Shown in pieces: positions 1 through 6,192 of a stretch of 6,210 nt of DNA. The stretch is from an uncultured Christensenellaceae bacterium. Its GTDB lineage: Bacteria > Bacillota > Clostridia > Christensenellales > Aristaeellaceae. A program made the position numbers and the translations under genes. Below the pieces are notes generated by a model that saw only the letters and a program-made list of their open reading frames with translations, was not told the DNA's origin and made no database searches. The stretch is from positions 1 to 6,210 of the forward strand of contig CAJOPV010000041.1 of assembly GCA_905236495.1 (NCBI GenBank), read 5' to 3'. Within the stretch, counting starts at the first letter, position 1. The number at the start of each line of letters is the position of its first letter.

Positions 1-2207
1 CGGGGGTATTTGTAGGGGGCGGTGCGCTGCTTGACGTAGTTTTGGATCTCCTTGGCTAAGGCCTCGGTGCCTTCTGTGCCCTTGACGAGGACGATGCTGG
101 CCTTCACCACCTGGCCCCGAACGGGGTCCGGGGCGGCGGAGACGCCGCATTCCAGCACGTAGGGCAACTCCATGATGACGGACTCGATCTCAAAGGGCCC
201 GATGCGGTAGCCGGAGGACTTGATCAGGTCATCCACCCGGCCCACATACCAGAAATAGCCGTCCTCATCCCGCCAGGCGGTATCGCCGGTGTGGTAAAGA
301 TCGTCGTGCCAGTTGCCGTTGACGTTGCGGTCATCGCTTCCGTAATAGCCGGTGAGCAGGCCGCACTGAGGCCCCTTGTCCGTGCGGATGACGATTTCGC
401 CCACCTCGCCCACGGGCACGCTCTTGCCGTTGGCATCCACCAGATCCACGTCGTAAAGGGGCACGGGCTTGCCCATGGAGCCGGGCTTGGGCACCATGCC
501 GGTGAGGTTGCCGATGATGATGGCGGTCTCGCTCTGCCCGAAGCCCTCCATGATGCTTAGGCCCGTTGCTTCCTTGAATTTCTGGAACACCTCCGGGTTC
601 AGCGCCTCTCCGGCAATGGAGGCGTGGACGATGGAGCTTAGATCGTACTTGCTCAAATCTTCCTTGATGAGCATGCGGTACATGGTGGGCGGGGCGCAGA
701 AGGTCTTGATATCGTACTGCTTGAACAGGGGCAGGATATCCTCGGCATGGAAGCGGTCGAAATCATACACGAAGATGGCGGCCTCGCACAGCCATTGCCC
801 GAAGATCTTTCCCCAGCAGGCCTTGGCCCAGCCGGTATCGGAAATGGTGAGGTGCAGCTTGCCCGGGATCACGTTATGCCAGAATTTGGCGGTCATGTAA
901 TGCCCCAGGGGGTACTTGTAGCTGTGACAGACCAGCTTGGGATAGCCGGTGGTGCCGGAGGTAAAGAACATGAGCATGGGGCCGTCCCCGCCGGGGGCGT
1001 CCGAAGGACGGTCGAAATGGGAGGAAAAGACGGTGTATTCGCTGTCAAAATCGTGCCAGCCCTCCCGGCTTCCGCCGCAATAGACCAGGGTTTTCACGTT
1101 GGGGCACTGGGGCAGCGCCTTTTCCACCTCGGCGGCGGCCTGCCCGTGGGAGGTGGCGATGATGCCGCAGACCTCGCCGGTCTGGAAGCGATAGACATAA
1201 TCCTTGCAAAGCAATTGATCCGTGGCGGGAATGACGACTACGCCCAGCTTTTCCATCGCCAGCATGGTGATCCAGAAATGATACTGCCGCCGGAGCACCA
1301 GCATCACCCGGTCTCCCCGCTTGAAGCCCAGGGAGCGGAAATAATTAGCGGCCCGGTTGCTCATTTTCCGCAGGGTCTCGAAGGTGAAGCGCCGCTCCTG
1401 CTTGTTGATATCCAGGTGCAGCATCGCCAGCTGGTCCGGGTGCTCCTTCGCCAGCTCGTCCATCACGTCGAAGGCGAAATTGAAGCGGTCGATATCGTGA
1501 TAGCGCACGGCGGTGGGGGTGCCCAGGGCGTTGACGGTCGCATCCACGAAGCGATCGGCAATGAGGACGCCGGGCTGGGCGGCGGGGGCGGCGGGCGCGT
1601 GGAGCGCTGGGGCCTCCGTTTCCTCGCCGGGGATCACGATCGCCATGAATACGCAGTCCGCGCCTTCGGCGGCGATCATGCCGTGGGGCGTGGAGGAGTC
1701 AAAGAGGATGGAGTCCCCGGGCCGCAGGGTCTCGGTATGCTCACCGATCTGAACCCGCAGGACGCCGGAAATGATGTAGTCAAATTCCTGGCCCGAGTGG
1801 GTGTTGGTCTGGATGGGCCTGGCCTGCAGTTCGGGATCGTAGGAATAGCGGGTCATGTAGGGCTCAACCAGCCGCTTGCGGAAGAAGGGGGCCAGGTTGC
1901 GCATCTCGATGCCCTTGTTGTCTGTCGTCAGCTCCCCTTCCCCGTGGCGGGTGACGGTATAGGAGGACAGGCGGGGGCTGGCGCCCTCGATGAGATCGAC
2001 GATATCCACGCCGAAGGCCAGGGCGGCCTTGTGGACGAAATAGAAGGGCATCTCGGCGGCGCCGGCCTCATACCTTGCGCAGTCCGCCTCGGTGGTATCG
2101 GTGAGGCGGGCCAGCTCGGCAATGGAAAAGCCGGAGATCTCGCGCAGCTCGTGAATACGGGCCGCCACGTCGTGCAGCATCCGGGGCGCCTGGGTGGGAA
2201 CTTCCAT
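1..2207 (-). CDS. XRE-cupin-acyl-CoA synthetase (AMP-forming, MACS type) fusion, C-terminus cut by window edge
   Basis: Probably activates a free carboxylic acid to its acyl-CoA through an acyl-adenylate, in the cytoplasm. The reading frame is open for 735 codons to the window edge. Residues about 17-75 form an XRE helix-turn-helix (AELARLTDTTEADCARYEAG core). Residues about 100-185 form a cupin, with THSGQEF at 136-142, RPGD at 162-165 and PHG at 174-176. An Ala/Pro-rich linker (about 190-213) leads into the adenylate-forming domain. This has the phosphate loop TSGTTGYPK (416-424), YHTGD (638-642), and a hinge GRVDDLIKSSGYRIGPFEIE starting near 656. The text around residues 285-330 is MACS-like. 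The C-terminal catalytic Lys (usually in a SGK motif) would lie in the missing last roughly 40 residues. The start is the ATG 8 nt after a GGAGG. A T-box leader precedes it, and the vor operon is divergent. Substrate is unproven; short branched-chain acids are favoured by context, aryl acids are the alternative. No signal peptide or membrane segment is seen. Confidence 0.9.
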   Translation of the reverse strand, partial: MEVPTQAPRMLHDVAARIHELREISGFSIAELARLTDTTEADCARYEAGAAEMPFYFVHKAALAFGVDIVDLIEGASPRLSSYTVTRHGEGELTTDNKGIEMRNLAPFFRKRLVEPYMTRYSYDPELQARPIQTNTHSGQEFDYIISGVLRVQIGEHTETLRPGDSILFDSSTPHGMIAAEGADCVFMAIVIPGEETEAPALHAPAAPAAQPGVLIADRFVDATVNALGTPTAVRYHDIDRFNFAFDVMDELAKEHPDQLAMLHLDINKQERRFTFETLRKMSNRAANYFRSLGFKRGDRVMLVLRRQYHFWITMLAMEKLGVVVIPATDQLLCKDYVYRFQTGEVCGIIATSHGQAAAEVEKALPQCPNVKTLVYCGGSREGWHDFDSEYTVFSSHFDRPSDAPGGDGPMLMFFTSGTTGYPKLVCHSYKYPLGHYMTAKFWHNVIPGKLHLTISDTGWAKACWGKIFGQWLCEAAIFVYDFDRFHAEDILPLFKQYDIKTFCAPPTMYRMLIKEDLSKYDLSSIVHASIAGEALNPEVFQKFKEATGLSIMEGFGQSETAIIIGNLTGMVPKPGSMGKPVPLYDVDLVDANGKSVPVGEVGEIVIRTDKGPQCGLLTGYYGSDDRNVNGNWHDDLYHTGDTAWRDEDGYFWYVGRVDDLIKSSGYRIGPFEIESVIMELPYVLECGVSAAPDPVRGQVVKASIVLVKGTEGTEALAKEIQNYVKQRTAPYKYP

Positions 2208-2215
2208 GGGATATG

Positions 2216-2220
2216 CCTCC
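2216..2220 (-). promoter_or_regulatory. Ribosome binding site of the synthetase fusion gene
   Basis: A perfect GGAGG on the minus strand lies 8 nt before the ATG at 2207. It fixes the start so that the helix-turn-helix and cupin belong to the protein. It lies just downstream of the T-box terminator, so only read-through transcripts contain it. Confidence 0.85.
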
Positions 2221-2229
2221 TTAGCCTGG

Positions 2230-2508
2230 GACGAAGTAAAAACCCGTCCCAAAGTTTCTGCTTTGAGACGGGCTGAAAATCAGCTCGCGGTACCACTCAA
2301 ATTGTGCGCCGGGCGCACCGCTCATTAGGCTCTGATAAGCCCTCCGCCCTGACGCGGCGGTCATCGGGGACCCCTACTGCTTCCGTTCAGGACCCCGGCT
2401 CGGGAGCCACAGCATTGGTTTCGCACCCTCACCGGCTTTCAGCAGCCGCCGGCTCTCTGCATCGGATGGCGATCCCGCCTTCTCCTTCATCGCCTTTCAT
2501 ATGCGATT
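2230..2508 (-). promoter_or_regulatory. T-box riboswitch (tRNA-sensing leader), probably tRNA-Val specific
   Basis: The leader reads toward the synthetase gene. It contains the T-box core TGAGTGGTACCGCG (2299 down to 2286). The antiterminator can form from UUUGAG paired with CUCAAA, the 7-nt bulge UGGUACC, and GCG with CGU, with a small GCUGA/UCAGC hairpin inside. Stem I is recognisable by the AGAGAG bulge (2458-2453), the following GGCUGCUGAAAGCC apical element, and a base of GGC/GCC and GGAG/CUCC around a GA-type kink-turn (CGAG at 2402-2399). The codon-like triplet at the usual specifier place, followed by a purine and then the CUCC arm, is GUG (2410-2408), i.e. valine. UGGU in the bulge would pair with a tRNA ending A73-CCA, which fits Val. 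The usual AGUA loop-E sequence opposite the specifier is not evident, so the specifier is less certain than the T-box itself. Uncharged tRNA would favour antitermination and gene expression. Confidence 0.93.
2236..2272 (-). terminator. Intrinsic terminator of the T-box leader
   Basis: In the RNA, CCCGUCUCAAAG and CUUUGGGACGGG form a 12-bp stem (one G-U pair) with a 6-nt loop, followed by UUUUUACUU. The 5' arm overlaps the 3' side of the antiterminator, so the two folds are mutually exclusive, as in transcription-attenuating T-boxes. Confidence 0.93.
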
Positions 2509-2514
2509 GTGGGT

Positions 2515-2543
2515 AGTGTAACAGATTTTGCGCATCTTGTCAA
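2515..2543 (-). promoter_or_regulatory. Sigma-A promoter for the T-box leader and synthetase gene
   Basis: On the minus strand a consensus TTGACA (2543-2538) is followed by a 17-nt spacer and TACACT (2520-2515). Transcription would start near 2508, just before the stem I region of the T-box, giving a leader of about 300 nt. Confidence 0.8.
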
Positions 2544-2552
2544 CCTGTCTTT

Positions 2553-2596
2553 TCCCGATTTTTCCTTGCATACAAAAGAAATACAGCTATTCGGGA
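2553..2596. repeat. Inverted repeat TCCCGA-N32-TCGGGA between the divergent promoters (possible operator)
   Basis: TCCCGA at 2553-2558 and its complement TCGGGA at 2591-2596 sit just upstream of the minus-strand and plus-strand -35 boxes respectively; the second abuts TTGACA at 2597. The placement would suit a regulator acting on both promoters, for example the XRE domain of the neighbouring fusion protein. Six-base arms this far apart can occur by chance, so this is only a candidate. Confidence 0.25.
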
Positions 2597-2625
2597 TTGA
2601 CAATTGGGCCATGACGGGAGATAAT
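2597..2625 (+). promoter_or_regulatory. Sigma-A promoter for the vor operon
   Basis: TTGACA (2597-2602), a 17-nt spacer and GATAAT (2620-2625) form a near-consensus promoter. The start would be near 2632, giving a 5' leader of only about 34 nt. That leaves no room for a T-box, so this operon is not under the same RNA control as the divergent gene. Confidence 0.8.
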
Positions 2626-2665
2626 TGATAAACACACGATCCCACACGGGAGGAAGGGAGAGGCC

Positions 2666-3352
2666 ATGCAGCGGATCATCGTGGTGGCGGGCCATTACGG
2701 CAGCGGCAAAACCGAGCTGGCGGTGAGCCTGGCGATGGATCTTTCCGCCCGAAAGGATCGGGCCTATCCCCGGCTGGCGGTGGTGGACCTGGACGTGGCG
2801 AACCCTTACTTCCGCTCCCGGGAGCGGATGCAGCTGCTCCGCGATCATCACGTATCCCTCTACGCGGACGTGTTCAATTCCACCGGCACCACGGCGGAGC
2901 TGCCCGCCCTGACGGCGGCGCTCCGGGCGCCCCTGGAGGATGAAGGCTGCCGGACCATCGTGGATTTGGGAGGCAACGACGCCGGGGCCAGGGTGCTCAA
3001 GCAATTCAGCAAGTATTTCCAGGGGGAGGATCACGAGCTGTGGGCGGTGGTGAATTTCCGCCGGTACGAGACCCTCACCGTGGAAAACGCCCGGGAGCAT
3101 GTGGAGGCCATTCAGCGGGAGCTGGAAATGCCGGTGACGGGGCTGGTGAACAACACCCACCTGCTTCGGGAAACCACGGCGGAGATCATCCGGGAGGGGT
3201 ATGAAAAGGCAAAGCAATTATCCCGGAATATGGGCATCCCTTTGCTTGCCACCTGTTATCCCGCGGGCCTGGTGAGCCCGGAGGCGCTGGCGGATATTGC
3301 CCCGCTTCGTCCCCTGGGGCTGTACATGCGGCCCGCCTATCTGGATAAATAA
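2666..3352 (+). CDS. P-loop ATPase/GTPase of unknown function, first gene of the vor operon
   Basis: A 228-residue soluble protein. Walker A is GHYGSGKTE at residues 9-17, and a Walker B-like strand with conserved acidic residues is VVDLDVANPYFR at 39-50. DLGGNDAG begins at residue 100 and resembles a switch II DxxG region. GLVNNTHL follows further on, where related folds keep base-recognition or structural residues. The overall look is of the MinD/ParA/CobQ (SIMIBI) class. The start follows purine-rich GGGAGG and GGGAGAGG stretches (2648-2663) and matches the short leader from the promoter at 2597. It leads the operon, 27 nt before the ferredoxin-like subunit. I do not recognise a specific function. 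A role in maturing, regulating or energising the oxidoreductase is a guess from position only. Confidence 0.88.
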   Translation: MQRIIVVAGHYGSGKTELAVSLAMDLSARKDRAYPRLAVVDLDVANPYFRSRERMQLLRDHHVSLYADVFNSTGTTAELPALTAALRAPLEDEGCRTIVDLGGNDAGARVLKQFSKYFQGEDHELWAVVNFRRYETLTVENAREHVEAIQRELEMPVTGLVNNTHLLRETTAEIIREGYEKAKQLSRNMGIPLLATCYPAGLVSPEALADIAPLRPLGLYMRPAYLDK

Positions 3353-3379
3353 CCATAAAGAAGGAAGGAACGGAAGAAG

Positions 3380-3607
3380 ATGCGGTCATTCAAGCTCGTT
3401 TTCCACCCGGAAAAATGCAAGGGCTGCGAGCTGTGCCGGAATGCCTGCCCCAAGGATGTGATCGGCATGGCGAAGGAAGTGAACCAGAAGGGCTATCACC
3501 CCGCCTGCGCGGTGAATGAGGCGGCGTGCATCGGCTGTGCCAGCTGCGCCACCATGTGCCCTGACGGGGCCATAGAGATTTACCTGAAGGAGGAGGGCGA
3601 CCTATGA
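3380..3607 (+). CDS. vorD: 2-oxoacid:ferredoxin oxidoreductase delta subunit, 2x[4Fe-4S] ferredoxin
   Basis: A 75-residue ferredoxin-type protein with two CxxCxxCxxxCP motifs: Cys13, 16, 19, 23 and Cys50, 53, 56, 60. Each cluster takes three Cys from one motif and one from the other. An additional Cys43 lies just before the second motif. In four-subunit oxidoreductases of the VOR/POR/KOR family this subunit passes electrons from the TPP site to external ferredoxin. The length fits a stand-alone delta subunit. AAGGAAGG lies 11 nt before the ATG. Its stop overlaps the start of the alpha gene by ATGA (3604-3607), so translation is probably coupled. The symbol follows the VOR-type alpha subunit next door; by itself the protein could serve any member of the family. 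Confidence 0.9.
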   Translation: MRSFKLVFHPEKCKGCELCRNACPKDVIGMAKEVNQKGYHPACAVNEAACIGCASCATMCPDGAIEIYLKEEGDL

Positions 3608-4698
3608 CCACCGATAAAGTGCTGATGAAGGGCAACGAGGCCTTCGCCGAGGCCGCCATCCGGGGCGGGGCGCGGCTGTATTTCGGCTATCCCATCACGC
3701 CCCAGAGCGAGGTGCCCGAATATATGAGCCGGGAGCTGCCCAAGGTGGGCGGCTGCTTCATTCAGGCGGAAAGCGAGCTGGGGGCCATCAACATGGCTTA
3801 CGGCGCCGGCGCCGCCGGCGGCAGCGTGTTTATTTCCTCGTCCTCTCCCGGCATCGCCCTGATGCAGGAGGGCATGAGCTTTTTATGCTCCGCGGAGGTG
3901 CCGCTGCTTGCCATGAACGTGAGCCGGGGCGGCCCCGGCATCGGCGGCATCCAGCCCGGTCAGGCGGATTACTACCAGGTCACCCGGGGCGGCGGCAACG
4001 GCGATTATCACATTCCCGTGTTCGCCCCCTCCTCCATTCAGGAGGCGGTGGACCTGCTTTATGAGGGCACCGAGCTGGCCCAGACCTGGCGCAACCCCAT
4101 CATGGTGTTCACCGACGGCATGATCGGGCAGATGATGGAGCCCGTGAAGCTGCCGGATTATAAGCCCGTTTTGAAGCCCAGCGAGATCGCGGGGCAGCGG
4201 AACTGGGCCTGCACCGGCTATGACGACCGGGGTGGGGATCGGGAACGCCGGGTGGTAAAATCCCTGCGGATGCAGCCCGAAAAGCTGGAAGAGCACGTGG
4301 AAAACCTGTTTGCCAAGTACGCCCGGGCGGAAAAAGAGCTGGCCCGGTGGGAGAGCGAAAACCTCAAGGGGGCCGAGGTGGTGTTCGTCGCCTTCGGCAC
4401 CACCGCCCGCATCTGCCGGGAGGCCATCGAGATCCTGGCGGCCCAGGGCGTCAAGGCGGGGCTCATCCGGCCCATCAGCCTGTGGCCCTTCCCCAACAAG
4501 GCCTTTGACGAGATCGATTGGAGCGCCACGAAGGCCGTCGTTTCCGCCGAGCTTTCCATGGGCCAGATGATTACCGACGTGCAGTTGGCCCTGAACGGGC
4601 GGCTGCCCGTGTTCCTGGCCCACCGCACCGGCGGCATGGTGCCCACCTCCCCCGAGGTGGCCCAGCGGGCGAAGGCTGTATTGGAGGGATTGAAATGA
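3604..4698 (+). CDS. vorB: 2-oxoacid:ferredoxin oxidoreductase alpha subunit, 2-ketoisovalerate (VorB) type
   Basis: A 364-residue alpha subunit with the pyrimidine-binding TPP fold. Features seen are GYPITPQSE (28-36), the QAESELGAINMAYGA region with ESE at 56-58, and a Gly-rich stretch SRGGPGIGGIQPGQADYYQ that is typical of VorB-like alpha subunits. A second domain from about residue 250 (EVVFVAFGTTARICREAIE, then LIRPISLWPFP) matches the family's C-terminal transketolase-like domain. With beta, gamma and delta it catalyses 2-oxoacid + CoA + oxidised ferredoxin = acyl-CoA + CO2 + reduced ferredoxin; the reaction is reversible. The ATG overlaps the delta stop. Length is close to the roughly 350 residues usual for VorB. 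Substrate class (branched-chain rather than pyruvate or 2-oxoglutarate) is by family resemblance, not proof. Confidence 0.93.
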   Translation: MTTDKVLMKGNEAFAEAAIRGGARLYFGYPITPQSEVPEYMSRELPKVGGCFIQAESELGAINMAYGAGAAGGSVFISSSSPGIALMQEGMSFLCSAEVPLLAMNVSRGGPGIGGIQPGQADYYQVTRGGGNGDYHIPVFAPSSIQEAVDLLYEGTELAQTWRNPIMVFTDGMIGQMMEPVKLPDYKPVLKPSEIAGQRNWACTGYDDRGGDRERRVVKSLRMQPEKLEEHVENLFAKYARAEKELARWESENLKGAEVVFVAFGTTARICREAIEILAAQGVKAGLIRPISLWPFPNKAFDEIDWSATKAVVSAELSMGQMITDVQLALNGRLPVFLAHRTGGMVPTSPEVAQRAKAVLEGLK

Positions 4699-5447
4699 AG
4701 CCGATTTTTGAATATACCAAGGGCATGACCGATATGCCCACCCATTACTGCCCCGGCTGCACCCACGGCATCGCCCACCGCATCATCATGGAGGTGCTGG
4801 ATGAGATGGGCGAACTGGGGGATACCATCGGCGTGGCCCCCATCGGCTGCTCCGTCATGGCTCACCAGTACATGAACGTGGATATGTGCGAGGCCGCCCA
4901 CGGGCGCGCCCCCGCCGTTGCCAGCGGCATTCGCCGTGTCCACCCGGATAAAATGGTGTTCACCTATCAGGGCGACGGCGACCTGGCCTCCATCGGCACG
5001 GCGGAGATCGTCCACGCCGCTGTCCGCGGGGAAAAATTCACTACCTTCTTTATCAATAACGGCATTTACGGCATGACCGGCGGGCAGATGGCCCCCACCA
5101 CCCTCATCGGGCAAAAGAGCACCACCAGCCAGGATGGGCGCAGCAGGGAATTGAACGGCATGCCCGTGAAAATGAGCGAGATGCTGGCCTCCATCGACGG
5201 GGCGGTGTATGTGGAGCGGGTGGCGCTGGACAGCCCCGCCCACGTCCGTCAGGCGAAGAAAGCCGTGCGGAAGGCCTTTGAGATTCAGAAAAAGGGCCTG
5301 GGCTTCACCTTGATCGAATTCCTTTCCACCTGCCCCACCAACTGGGGCATGACCCCCGTGAAGGCCTTGGATTGGGTGCGCAACAACGTGATGGCGTATT
5401 ATCCCCTGGGCGTGATCAAGGAGCCGAAGGAGGCGGAGGAAGCATGA
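4695..5447 (+). CDS. vorA: 2-oxoacid:ferredoxin oxidoreductase beta subunit, TPP-binding
   Basis: A 250-residue subunit carrying the TPP diphosphate and Mg site. CPGCTHG is at residues 19-25, GDGD at 93-96 and NN at 121-122, followed by GIYGMTGGQ; the GDG-x(about 25)-NN pattern is the TPP signature. The frame is open further upstream, but the ATG at 4695 is chosen for three reasons: it overlaps the alpha stop by ATGA, it follows GGAGG at 4684-4688, and it begins where family similarity begins. The upstream extension is a shadow inside vorB. The subunit acts with alpha to decarboxylate or carboxylate the 2-oxoacid. The naming of subunits (A for beta) varies between databases. Confidence 0.93.
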   Translation: MKPIFEYTKGMTDMPTHYCPGCTHGIAHRIIMEVLDEMGELGDTIGVAPIGCSVMAHQYMNVDMCEAAHGRAPAVASGIRRVHPDKMVFTYQGDGDLASIGTAEIVHAAVRGEKFTTFFINNGIYGMTGGQMAPTTLIGQKSTTSQDGRSRELNGMPVKMSEMLASIDGAVYVERVALDSPAHVRQAKKAVRKAFEIQKKGLGFTLIEFLSTCPTNWGMTPVKALDWVRNNVMAYYPLGVIKEPKEAEEA

Positions 5448-5971
5448 GCACGTATAAGATGTTTTTCGCCGGGTCCGGCGGTCAGGGCGTGCTGCTGATG
5501 GGCCAGATGATCGCCCAGGCCGCCATGCTGGAAGGGAAGGAAGCCACTTTCCTGCCCTCTTACGGCCCCGAAATGCGGGGCGGCACCGCCAACTGCACCG
5601 TGGTGGTCTCCGATAAGCCCATTTCCTGCCCGCTGATCTACGAGGCGGACATCGCGGTGGTGATGAACCTGCCCTCCATGGATAAGTTCGAGCCCATGGT
5701 AAAGCCCGGCGGCTTCCTGTTCTACAACGAATCCATCATCGACCGCAAGGCGAACCGGGACGATATCCAGGCCGTCCCCGTGGATCTGTCCGCCCGGGCC
5801 TCGGCCCTGGGCAACGATAAGGTTGCCAACATGGTGATGCTGGGCGAGGTGGTCCGCCGCACCGGCGTGGTGAAGCCCGAAACCATCTGCGAAGAGGTGT
5901 TCACGGAAAAGTTCACCGGGCGCAAGGCCGCCCTGATCCCGCTGAACAAGCAGGCGTTCATGGGGGATTAA
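5444..5971 (+). CDS. vorC: 2-oxoacid:ferredoxin oxidoreductase gamma subunit
   Basis: A 175-residue subunit of the 2-oxoacid:acceptor oxidoreductase gamma family, which binds CoA in this enzyme class. GSGGQG is at residues 10-15, and SYGPEMRGG at 39-47 is the family's most conserved loop. The ATG at 5444 overlaps the beta stop (ATGA) and follows AGGAGGC and GGAGGA sequences. The in-frame stretch upstream to 5372 overlaps vorA and lacks similarity, so it is not included. It is the last gene of the operon; the stop TAA at 5969-5971 is followed after about 17 nt by a row of hairpins. Gamma subunit letters differ between naming schemes (C or G), so the symbol is tentative. Confidence 0.92.
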   Translation: MSTYKMFFAGSGGQGVLLMGQMIAQAAMLEGKEATFLPSYGPEMRGGTANCTVVVSDKPISCPLIYEADIAVVMNLPSMDKFEPMVKPGGFLFYNESIIDRKANRDDIQAVPVDLSARASALGNDKVANMVMLGEVVRRTGVVKPETICEEVFTEKFTGRKAALIPLNKQAFMGD

Positions 5972-5988
5972 ACCCATTAAACTCATGC

Positions 5989-6192
5989 GGAAGGATCAAG
6001 GGATCCTTCCCAGAGCATCGACAAAGTCGATGCTCTGCCATCGAAAGTCTGCAGACAGACTTTCGATGGATTGCATCAATTTGCTGTAAAATAGCGTTTC
6101 CGGGCATTTTGCCCGGAAACGCTATTTTACGGTCGCAAATGGATATCGGAAGCAGTCATCCTGACTGCTCCTCGGACCGGGAGACCCGGTCC
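5989..6192. repeat. Array of six consecutive hairpins (perfect inverted repeats) after the vor operon
   Basis: Six separate inverted repeats fill this gene-free stretch: arms 5989-5997/6002-6010 (9 bp), 6011-6022/6026-6037 (12 bp), 6038-6051/6056-6069 (14 bp), 6086-6106/6110-6130 (21 bp), 6151-6158/6162-6169 (8 bp) and 6174-6181/6185-6192 (8 bp). All arms pair without mismatch, and loops are 3-4 nt. The first three are directly abutting with no spacer. AAAGTCGA recurs at 6023 and at 6201, suggesting the pattern may go on past the window. No reading frame of note is seen. The group could be a palindromic intergenic repeat unit, an RNA, or stacked terminators. Confidence 0.8.
6086..6130. terminator. 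Bidirectional intrinsic terminator, 21-bp perfect stem
   Basis: Arms at 6086-6106 and 6110-6130 pair perfectly around a TTT loop. A GC-rich centre (CCGGGCA/TGCCCGG) is flanked by AAAA on the left and TTTT on the right, so a U run ends the hairpin on either strand. It probably ends vor operon transcripts and may also serve a gene converging from the right outside the window. Confidence 0.65.

Noticed and set aside
747..2276. Long plus-strand open frame (509 codons)
   Set aside because: It lies antisense to the synthetase fusion, is rich in Gly, His and Val without any recognisable domain, and the opposite strand codes for clear XRE, cupin and AMP-binding motifs. It is a GC-rich shadow frame, and it also runs into the T-box terminator.
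2407..2409. UGG tryptophan reading of the T-box specifier
   Set aside because: The UGGU acceptor bulge pairs with A73, whereas bacterial tRNA-Trp has G73 and its T-boxes carry UGGC; the triplet is also followed by a paired C rather than the usual unpaired purine.
2540..3217. Minus-strand frame of 225 codons opposite the P-loop gene
   Set aside because: No motif is seen, and the plus strand has a promoter, ribosome site and Walker A in the right order.
3804..3830. GGCGCC/GCCGGC-rich palindromic run inside vorB
   Set aside because: It simply encodes the Gly-Ala stretch of the conserved MAYGAGAAGGS region with GC-ending codons; it is not a regulatory element or repeat array.
4518..4694. Upstream extension of the beta subunit reading frame into vorB
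   Set aside because: The added 59 residues are Arg/Pro-rich with no family similarity; the ATG at 4695 has a GGAGG and the usual ATGA overlap.
3883..5243. Minus-strand open frames opposite vorB and vorA (246 and 341 codons)
   Set aside because: Their His/Gly/Ala-rich, low-information composition and full overlap with well-supported subunit genes mark them as antisense shadows.
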